Assembly: GCA_018644785.1 (NCBI GenBank) | Contig: JABGPV010000230.1 | Span: 1-8,380, forward strand | Length of the DNA: 8,380 bases | Source: Deltaproteobacteria bacterium | GTDB lineage: Bacteria; Desulfobacterota; DSM-4660; Desulfatiglandales; Desulfatiglandaceae | Direction: 5' to 3' | In this document: piece by piece, positions 1 to 5,572 of the stretch | How the letters are laid out: each line of letters starts with the position of its first letter | How positions within the stretch are numbered: the first letter of the stretch is position 1 | Translations under genes and position numbers: made by a program | The notes under the pieces: generated by a model | Told to the model about the DNA's origin: nothing | Seen by the model: the letters and a program-made list of their open reading frames with translations, nothing else | Databases searched by the model: none

Positions 1-2173
1 TACCTATGAACCCGCCATAACCCGTGGGGGGTACACCGATCGTGTTCTTCACGTGGACCTTTCCACTTCTGAGATTGACGTATGGAAGATGCCCCCGGAC
101 CACAAGGATAAGTACTTGGGAGGCCGGGGATACGCCCTGGCGTTGATATGGGAAAAGACCCGGGCGGAAACCCGCCATGACAGTCCGGAAAACATTGTGG
201 TGATGGCCAGCGGCCCCCTTTGCGGCGATCCGAGATTTCCCGGGAGCGGGAAATTCATTGTTGGCACCATTTCTCCCCTGACGAATACCTTCATTGACTC
301 CAATATCGGCGGGCATTTTGGTCCGTTGCTGAAGCGCTGCGGTTTTGATGCACTGGCGGTGTCGGGACTTTCCCCCGATGGGGAGAAAGTGCTCCAAATT
401 GACGGGGACCGGGGAACCATCCGGATTATTGATGCGCCTGTCTTTGGGGAAGGGATAGATGCGGGCGGGCTTACTTACGGGGAATCACTTCTGAAAGCGC
501 TGAACGACCATGAACTAAACGAGCACTCGGCGGTTGTCACAACGGGCAAGGGGGCTGAAACAGCGCGATTCGGTATCGTGAACAGCCTTTTCTTCGATCG
601 AAGGCGAAATCGGCTTCGGGCCAAACAGGCCGGGCGGGGGGGTACCGGCACGGTGATGCGCCGGAAGGGATTGAAGGCGGTGGTGGTCCAGACGCGTCAA
701 GCCGCCACCCGGGCAAACCAGCCGATGGATGTGAAAGGCGTCAAAGAGGCCGGAGCCCAGCTCAAGCGGGTGTTGAGCAAAATGGATCCCACTCAGCTTC
801 GTCTGGCCAGTTGGGGAACCACCGTTTTAGTGGAATACATGAACAAGTTTCACATCCTTCCGGTCAGGAATTACCAGAGCGGCCAGGATCCGGAAGCGGA
901 AAAGCTGTTCGCCGACATATTTCTGAAAGACTATTTCGGCCGGAAAATTCCAGACGGGTGTTTCAGTGGGTGCAATCTGGCCTGTGCAAAAGGGGCGGAG
1001 GATGTCACTTTGACACGGGGACCCTGGGCGGGAGAGAAGGTCGGCATTGACGGTCCTGAATACGAAACCATTGGTGCGGTGACGGCCATGGGTGTATTTG
1101 ATCCGCAGTTTGTGATGGAATACAACTGGTATTGTGACGAATATGGATTGGATACCATTTCAACCGGTGTGACCATGGCGTTTCTGATGGAATGCTGGCA
1201 GCGGGGATACCTCACAAAAGAGGATAGCGAGTACGACCTGAACTGGGGCAATGTGGCGTCAGCCGACCGGCTGTTGCACGAAACGGCCAATGGAACGGGG
1301 TTGGGGGCTATCTGTGGAGATGGGACCGTGCGCGCCAGGGAATGGGTAGCGAAACGGCATTCCGACCGGACGGGGGCGCCCCGGGAGGAAGTTTTAAATG
1401 AACTGAAAGCGTTCGCCATGGAAGTGAAAGGGCTGGAATTCAGTATGTACAGCACCAAGGAGTCCCTGGCCCAGCAGGGCGGATACGGGTTTGCTTTGAA
1501 AGGTCCGCAACATGACGAGGCATGGTTGATTTTCATTGACCAGGTCCACAAAGAACTGCCCACGTTCGAGATGAAAGCCGAAGCGCTGAAGTGGTTTCCA
1601 TTGATTCGAACATGGTTTAATGCGGTGGGGCTTTGTAAGCTCCCATGGATTGATGTAAGGCATCCGGATGCGGCGAAAACGGCCAACCCGGCCCAGAATA
1701 CGCCGACGCTTGCGTACTATGTGAACTATCTTAACGCCACCACGGGGTCCAAAAAGACCCTGCAGGATGTCCTCAATGACTCAGAGAGGTTATACCACCT
1801 TCAGAAGATGATCAACCTGCGCCAGGGAAAAGGGACGAGGGTCAGTGACCAGATTCCCCTTCGCGCCATGGGACCCGTTTTTACCAATGAATATGAGGGA
1901 CGTTCAGAATATTATGACGAGTGGTTGAGAGAGCAGACCGGTCAGAAGCTGCTGCCTGCCGGCGTTGAAGAGCGGTTGAAGATGCTGATTGAGCTGCGAA
2001 AAGAGGCCTATCAGAAGCTCTGCGATTCAGTATACCTAGAAAAGGGTTATACGACTGATGGGGTTCCCCTGCCCGAGACCCTGGAGCGCTTCGGACTGCT
2101 GGATGAGCGTGCGGCAGCACTGCTTTCGGAACATGGACTGGGATGGGGAGACGACAGGCGCCTGTCCAACTGA
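1..2173 (+). CDS. Aldehyde:ferredoxin oxidoreductase (AOR) family tungsten enzyme, catalytic subunit; 5' end outside window
   Basis: Enzymes of this family use a tungsten bis-pyranopterin cofactor and a [4Fe-4S] cluster, commonly to interconvert aldehydes and carboxylates in the cytoplasm with ferredoxin as partner; relatives include BamB-type reductases. Recognisable parts, numbered from the first complete codon at base 2, are an N-terminal YLGGRGYA segment, a GGHFGPLLKRCGFDALAVSG segment, the pterin-binding AGRGGTG segment, GPEYETIGA, and YCDEYGLDTISTG. Cluster cysteines would be about C320, C324 and C328 (CFSGCNLAC) and C545 (GLCKLPW). The C-terminus GYTTDGVPLPETLERFGL is typical of the family. 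The frame is open to the left edge, and the conserved strand GGYTDRVLHVDLS runs across the GTG at 53, so that GTG is not the start; no start codon lies upstream in the window. About 723 residues are visible against roughly 605 in Pyrococcus AOR. First visible gene of an operon with a MoaD-like gene. Family assignment is secure; substrate is unknown. Confidence 0.93.
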   Translation, partial: TYEPAITRGGYTDRVLHVDLSTSEIDVWKMPPDHKDKYLGGRGYALALIWEKTRAETRHDSPENIVVMASGPLCGDPRFPGSGKFIVGTISPLTNTFIDSNIGGHFGPLLKRCGFDALAVSGLSPDGEKVLQIDGDRGTIRIIDAPVFGEGIDAGGLTYGESLLKALNDHELNEHSAVVTTGKGAETARFGIVNSLFFDRRRNRLRAKQAGRGGTGTVMRRKGLKAVVVQTRQAATRANQPMDVKGVKEAGAQLKRVLSKMDPTQLRLASWGTTVLVEYMNKFHILPVRNYQSGQDPEAEKLFADIFLKDYFGRKIPDGCFSGCNLACAKGAEDVTLTRGPWAGEKVGIDGPEYETIGAVTAMGVFDPQFVMEYNWYCDEYGLDTISTGVTMAFLMECWQRGYLTKEDSEYDLNWGNVASADRLLHETANGTGLGAICGDGTVRAREWVAKRHSDRTGAPREEVLNELKAFAMEVKGLEFSMYSTKESLAQQGGYGFALKGPQHDEAWLIFIDQVHKELPTFEMKAEALKWFPLIRTWFNAVGLCKLPWIDVRHPDAAKTANPAQNTPTLAYYVNYLNATTGSKKTLQDVLNDSERLYHLQKMINLRQGKGTRVSDQIPLRAMGPVFTNEYEGRSEYYDEWLREQTGQKLLPAGVEERLKMLIELRKEAYQKLCDSVYLEKGYTTDGVPLPETLERFGLLDERAAALLSEHGLGWGDDRRLSN

Positions 2174-2200
2174 TGCCTAGTGTTCGTCAAGGAGGAATTT

Positions 2201-2446
2201 GTGGTTATATCCGTCAATTTTTATGGCCTGCAACGAATGGTGGCCCAGACCGACGAGGTGCAGATGTCTCTTTCAGATGGAACCCGTGTGGATCACGTTC
2301 TGGAAGCTGTCCAGGAGCGATTTCCAACGCTGCCCCTTCAAAAGGAGGACCTTCTCATTACGGTCAATGACAAGGTTTCGACGGCAAACCAACTGCTGAA
2401 GGAAAGGGATAAAATTTCTTTACTGCCCCATATCGGAGGGGGTTAA
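2201..2446 (+). CDS. MoaD/ThiS-family sulfur-carrier protein
   Basis: A small beta-grasp protein of 81 residues. It ends in LLPHIGGG, so it has the C-terminal di-glycine that MoaD and ThiS proteins need for adenylation and thiocarboxylation. The sequence also shows the usual order: an N-terminal strand (VISVNFYGLQ), a central helix with a DHVLEAV segment, then the ITVNDK and KISLLPHIGGG strands. The GTG at 2201 is chosen because AAGGAGG (2189-2195) lies five bases before it; an in-frame GTG at 2180 has no such site. The gene follows the AOR stop by 27 bases and precedes the DUF1847 gene by 10. MoaD-like proteins are frequent companions of AOR-family genes, so it probably donates sulfur for the pterin dithiolene of this enzyme (inference). 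A ThiS role in thiamine synthesis is less likely because no thi genes are nearby. No activating E1-like (MoeB) gene is visible. Confidence 0.88.
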   Translation: MVISVNFYGLQRMVAQTDEVQMSLSDGTRVDHVLEAVQERFPTLPLQKEDLLITVNDKVSTANQLLKERDKISLLPHIGGG

Positions 2447-2456
2447 AGGAGAGAAA

Positions 2457-3161
2457 ATGAAAGAAAAAACAAAAACGCCGACCTGCGCACTCTGCGATGC
2501 TGAAATGCCTGAAAAAATCTGTGTGACGCAGGAAGGGAAGGGGGGCAAGGGATGCCCCACCCTGATTGAAAAGAAGATCCTGGCAGAATCCAATCGAGAA
2601 TACGATATTCCGGATGTCAGGAATTTTGCCCGGAAGGCCTCGATCCAGGAAGCGGAATGCTACGCCAACCGTGATCAACGCCCTTACATCATGCAGCCCA
2701 CCAAGACCCGCATTGTGGAGATCTGTGAGTTTGCCAAGAAAATGGGATATGAGCGGCTAGGTCTGGCGTTCTGTGTGGGGCTGGCGAGAGAAGCGCGGTT
2801 GGTAACGGATATCCTCGAAAGTCATGGGTTTGACGTGGTTTCGGTGCTCTGCAAAGCGGGACGAACTTCCAAAGAACTGATTGGTCTTGAGGAGTCGGAA
2901 AAGATCTTTCAGGGAGCGGAGGAGGCCATGTGCAACCCCGTCTATCAGGCCAAACTGCTGGATCATGAGAAATCACAGTTCAATATCGTGCTGGGCCTGT
3001 GTGTGGGGCATGATTCACTCTTTTTCAAATATGCGGAAGCGCCTACCACAGTGCTGGCGGTCAAAGACCGGGTAACCGGGCACAATCCCCTGGCAGCCAT
3101 CTATCTATCCGAGTCCTATTACCGAAAAGTCAGACATCCGAAGATCGTATCAGCCAAATGA
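2457..3161 (+). CDS. DUF1847 cysteine-rich protein, probable metal or Fe-S binding
   Basis: I recognise the DUF1847 family, whose function is not established. The 234-residue protein begins with a cysteine-rich region (C10, C13, C22, C33, C68) that starts with a CALC pair. It continues into an alpha/beta domain with the family motifs GLAFCVGLAREA (about 102-113), VVSVLCKAG, AMCNPVYQA (about 157-165) and LGLCVGHDSLFFK (about 179-191), then VLAVKDRVTGHNP. I count ten cysteines in all, most inside conserved motifs, with no signal peptide or membrane segment. This suggests a cytoplasmic protein that binds an Fe-S cluster or zinc. The ATG at 2457 has AAGGAG five bases upstream, and that site touches the stop codon of the MoaD-like gene. 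Its place between the MoaD-like and DUF2889 genes makes it a candidate redox partner or maturation factor for the AOR enzyme; that role is inference. Confidence 0.88.
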   Translation: MKEKTKTPTCALCDAEMPEKICVTQEGKGGKGCPTLIEKKILAESNREYDIPDVRNFARKASIQEAECYANRDQRPYIMQPTKTRIVEICEFAKKMGYERLGLAFCVGLAREARLVTDILESHGFDVVSVLCKAGRTSKELIGLEESEKIFQGAEEAMCNPVYQAKLLDHEKSQFNIVLGLCVGHDSLFFKYAEAPTTVLAVKDRVTGHNPLAAIYLSESYYRKVRHPKIVSAK

Positions 3162-3189
3162 TGTGGGTGCACATGAGGAAAAACAGCCG

Positions 3190-3765
3190 ATGGCCACATT
3201 GAAAGAGCTGATCAAGGGCGCCCCGGTTCATGAGCGGCGCCTGGAACTTCGGTCCTATCCCCTGGAGGATGGACGGTTGATTATTGAAGGATGGCTGCGG
3301 GATGAGCGTCTGGTTGACGGGTACCACTGGAACGGCGTTCGCCGGGAGCCCGGAGTGGTGCACTGGATGTGCATCCGATTTCTCGTGGGTGACTGGCCTC
3401 TGACCATTCTGGAAGCGGAAGGGGAAATGCCCAATGTTCCTCACCAGCTTTGCTCCTCGACCCTTGAAGGGATCAAACGGGCGGTGGGCATTAAAATTGT
3501 TGCGGGGTACAGCGAACAGATCCGAAAAATATTCGGTGGGGTTCGTGGGTGCAACCATCTGACCCATCTGATGATGGTCATGGGTACGGCGGCGCTTCAC
3601 GGCTACTGGACCCACCATACCCGGAAACCGAGGCCGGTTCCCCGTTCCCTGGAGGAATTCGAAGCGCTGCCTCAGCTGCTCAACAGCTGCGCCTTATGGG
3701 GCAAGGACGGCCCCATCATGAAAGACTTGAAGGCGGCCATTGAAATGTCCGGAAAAGCTCAGTGA
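3190..3765 (+). CDS. DUF2889 family protein
   Basis: The 191-residue product matches my memory of the DUF2889 family, whose biochemical role is unknown to me. Supporting features are the N-terminal VHERRLELRSY segment followed by IIEGWLRDERL, a VHWMCIRFLV strand, the central KRAVGIKIVAGYSEQIRKIFGG region, the strongly conserved GCNHLTHL motif (about C121, H123, H126), and the C-terminal LLNSCALWGKDGP segment (about C167). The paired Cys and His residues could bind a metal, but this is speculative. There is no signal peptide or membrane segment. The ATG at 3190 is preferred because GAGGA lies at 3174-3178, though 11 bases away. A GTG at 3163, one base after the preceding stop, is the alternative and would add nine residues by coupled translation. 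Last gene of the operon; its stop is 4 bases from that of the convergent HAD gene. Confidence 0.8.
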   Translation: MATLKELIKGAPVHERRLELRSYPLEDGRLIIEGWLRDERLVDGYHWNGVRREPGVVHWMCIRFLVGDWPLTILEAEGEMPNVPHQLCSSTLEGIKRAVGIKIVAGYSEQIRKIFGGVRGCNHLTHLMMVMGTAALHGYWTHHTRKPRPVPRSLEEFEALPQLLNSCALWGKDGPIMKDLKAAIEMSGKAQ

Positions 3766-3769
3766 ATAT

Positions 3770-4471
3770 CTAAAATAGTCTGATCATCTCCTTGATGTTT
3801 TCCAGGATCATGTGGGGATTTTCAGCCATGAGCGCTTCCTGGTCGTCCAGGCCGCTGAGGACCCCGATGCTCATCATTCCGGCAGCGTTGGCTGCGCGGA
3901 TGTCTACGTGTGAATCCCCGATATAAACGCATTTCTCAACCTTTACACCCAGCCGGCGGCTACACTCGATCAGTGGATCGGGGAAAGGTTTTTTCCTGGG
4001 GGCGTCTTCAATGGCGATAACGACGTCCAGGTGTTTTTTGATGTCGTTCTTTTCAAGGGGCGTCAGTTTTCTGTCGATGTATAATCGCTCCGTTGATGTC
4101 ACAATGCCGATGGGAATTCTCAAACCCACAAGCCTGTCGAAGAGTCGGGTCACACCGTCAAACAATTTTACCTGGTCCTTGAATGTACTTCGTGAAGTAT
4201 TTCTCGCAACCGTCATGAATTCATTAATGATTTTATCTTTTTTGTGTTGCAGATCTTCGGGGATCAGTTTTTCGATGACCTCCAGCCCTCCGCCGGTCAT
4301 GAATTCAATCACCACGTTCTTGGGCGCCGGGGGCAGCCCGATGGTTTCAAGGATGGTTTCCATCAGTTTGAAGTAAACCGGGACTGAATCGATGAGGGTG
4401 CCGTCCAGGTCGAAGAGGGCGCATTTTATATCAGGGATTTTCTTTGTGATGAATTGAGATTTCTCAGCCAA
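3770..4471 (-). CDS. HAD-superfamily phosphatase, phosphoglycolate phosphatase/PpaX-like
   Basis: A cytoplasmic haloacid-dehalogenase-type hydrolase of 233 residues. All four motifs are present: motif I FDLDGTLIDS (D21 nucleophile, D23), motif II IVTST (about T125), motif III lysine in RKKPFPDP (about 160-161), and motif IV IGDSHVDIRAANAAG (D186, D190). A helical cap (about 30-100) fits the subfamily that includes phosphoglycolate phosphatase (Gph) and pyrophosphatase PpaX. The exact substrate cannot be read from the sequence. The frame extends up to 4552, but those codons overlap the end of the upstream hydrolase gene. The TTG at 4469-4471 has AAGGAG five bases before it and gives a normal HAD N-terminus, so I place the start there. 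The gene lies 23 bases after the alpha/beta hydrolase stop and is probably on its transcript. It converges on the DUF2889 gene. Confidence 0.88.
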   Translation of the reverse strand: MAEKSQFITKKIPDIKCALFDLDGTLIDSVPVYFKLMETILETIGLPPAPKNVVIEFMTGGGLEVIEKLIPEDLQHKKDKIINEFMTVARNTSRSTFKDQVKLFDGVTRLFDRLVGLRIPIGIVTSTERLYIDRKLTPLEKNDIKKHLDVVIAIEDAPRKKPFPDPLIECSRRLGVKVEKCVYIGDSHVDIRAANAAGMMSIGVLSGLDDQEALMAENPHMILENIKEMIRLF

Positions 4472-4481
4472 AGGGTCTCCT

Positions 4482-4500
4482 TCTTGAATCGGAATCAAGA
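4482..4500 (-). repeat. Inverted repeat spanning hydrolase stop and HAD ribosome binding region
   Basis: On the - strand a TCTTGA arm (4500-4495) pairs with TCAAGA (4487-4482) around a 7-base loop. The first arm contains the stop codon of the alpha/beta hydrolase, and the second arm abuts the AAGGAG of the HAD gene. A small RNA hairpin here could couple or tune translation of the HAD gene. The six-base stem is short, so it may be chance. Confidence 0.35.
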
Positions 4501-5310
4501 GTGTATAAACTGCTTGAGGGTTTCGAAATATTTTCTTCCCCCAATAACCCACGTGTCATTGTGCCCCGCGCCCTCAATGGCATAAAATGCCTTGGGTTCA
4601 GCGCTCGCTTCAAAGAGACGTTCTCCCATTGAGAAAGGGATGATTTCGTCCCGGTTGCCGTGGATGATCAGCTTGGGAATGGCGATATCTTTGATTTTCT
4701 CAAGATTGTTGTAGTGAGCCGGCAGGAGGGGAGATAGAAGCGCGAAAAGGGGCATGGTTCGGGCCATGGCTTTTGTGGAAGTAAAAGCGCTCTCCAGGAT
4801 CATTCTGTCCGCTTGCCTTTGAACGGCAATCTCCGTGGCCACCGCCGCCCCCAGAGATCGACCGAACAGGATGATGCGATCCGGGGGAATCCCCAATCTG
4901 TTCCTGAGATAGTCATAAGCCGCCAACCCGTCCAGATACACCCCTTCCCTGGAAGGGCGCCCTTTGCTTTTTCCGTATCCCCGGTAGTCAAAAATGAATA
5001 CCTGAAACCCCTTCTTCAGGAGCTCTCGAATATTATGGAGGCGGTGACTGATATTGCCGGCATTGCCGTGACAGAAAAAGATGACCGGGGATTTCCCAGG
5101 CAGGGGGAAAAACCATCCATGGAGTTTGGTTCCGTCCTCCGCTTTAAAGTTTATGGACTCATATTGCAGACCCATCTGATCCGGGGTCATATCAAAATCG
5201 GTCTGGGGATGGAATACAAAAAAGTTTTCAATCTGAGAATAAAAGCTGATGAAAAAAATGACCCCCAGAAGCGGAATCAGGATAATTGACTTTTTGCGAA
5301 TAACAAGCAT
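4495..5310 (-). CDS. Membrane-anchored alpha/beta hydrolase (S33/BEM46-like)
   Basis: A 271-residue serine hydrolase with one N-terminal hydrophobic segment (about residues 8-24), which should act as a membrane anchor or uncleaved signal and place the catalytic domain outside the cytoplasm. The alpha/beta hydrolase core shows an oxyanion-hole HGNAGN (81-86), FDYRGYGKSKG (about 108-117), the nucleophile elbow GRSLGA with S152, the acid in HGNRDEIIP (D221), and the catalytic histidine in EGAGHND (H250). This pattern is typical of the BEM46/ABHD13-like group, often annotated as S33 family or lysophospholipase-like. The real substrate is unknown. The ATG at 5310 has GGAGG three bases before it, a short but workable spacing. 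The first gene of the - strand pair, followed by the HAD phosphatase; a promoter candidate lies at 5404-5432. Confidence 0.9.
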   Translation of the reverse strand: MLVIRKKSIILIPLLGVIFFISFYSQIENFFVFHPQTDFDMTPDQMGLQYESINFKAEDGTKLHGWFFPLPGKSPVIFFCHGNAGNISHRLHNIRELLKKGFQVFIFDYRGYGKSKGRPSREGVYLDGLAAYDYLRNRLGIPPDRIILFGRSLGAAVATEIAVQRQADRMILESAFTSTKAMARTMPLFALLSPLLPAHYNNLEKIKDIAIPKLIIHGNRDEIIPFSMGERLFEASAEPKAFYAIEGAGHNDTWVIGGRKYFETLKQFIHS

Positions 5311-5403
5311 TGGCCTCCAATCTTTCTAAACGTGTATTTCGCCATTTGCAAAAAGAAGGTTTCGTGGGGAAAAAACAAAAGCCCCCATCAGAATATGGCT
5401 TTA

Positions 5404-5432
5404 ATTCTATTGCTGAATCCAAATTTTTGCAA
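5404..5432 (-). promoter_or_regulatory. Candidate sigma70 promoter for hydrolase/HAD genes
   Basis: On the - strand, TTGCAA (5432-5427) and TAGAAT (5409-5404) are separated by 17 bases. The -10 element matches the consensus at five of six positions and the -35 at four of six. Transcription would begin near 5397, giving a leader of about 87 bases before the ATG at 5310. This is by inspection only. Confidence 0.45.
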
Positions 5433-5451
5433 CAGCATCATTTATATGTCG

Positions 5452-5480
5452 TTTACTCGCAGCTTATGCTCGGATATAAT
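5452..5480 (+). promoter_or_regulatory. Candidate sigma70 promoter for glycosyltransferase/MFS genes
   Basis: TTTACT (5452-5457) and a perfect TATAAT (5475-5480) are separated by 17 bases. Transcription would begin near 5487, leaving about 86 bases of leader before the ATG at 5573. It is back to back with the - strand candidate, with 19 bases between the two. Inspection only, but the -10 match and spacing are good. Confidence 0.5.
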
Positions 5481-5572
5481 CCATCTCAGAAAGATTATCG
5501 CCTTTCCGGCTCGGCCCCGCAAAACGATTTTGGAAAAGCTGTGAAAGACGCTACCCGTTATCAGAAGATCCC

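Larger units (their letters stand above)
5311..5572. other. Divergent intergenic region
   Basis: This 262-base gap separates the divergent hydrolase and glycosyltransferase genes and is visibly more AT-rich than its neighbours. It holds the two promoter candidates and a weak TGGGG/CCCCA inverted repeat (5365-5369 with 5383-5387) around a 13-base A-rich loop, located in the leader of the - strand transcript. An open frame runs through it on the + strand and overlaps the start of the next gene, but I do not call it a gene because it starts at a TTG without a ribosome binding site and resembles no family I know. Confidence 0.6.

Noticed and set aside
53..55. GTG as the start codon of the AOR gene.
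   Set aside because: Conserved N-terminal sequence of the family continues in frame upstream to the window edge, so the true start is outside the window.
931..1686. A long - strand open frame (251 codons) inside the AOR gene.
   Set aside because: It lies opposite well-conserved AOR sequence including a cluster cysteine motif, and its translation looks like antisense of a coding gene.
3130..3618. A 162-codon - strand open frame opposite the DUF2889 gene.
   Set aside because: It is the antisense of a recognisable conserved protein and has no family resemblance.
5365..5387. TGGGG/CCCCA inverted repeat in the divergent gap as a terminator or riboswitch.
   Set aside because: The stem is only five base pairs with a 13-base loop and no following T-tract, so it is too weak to call.
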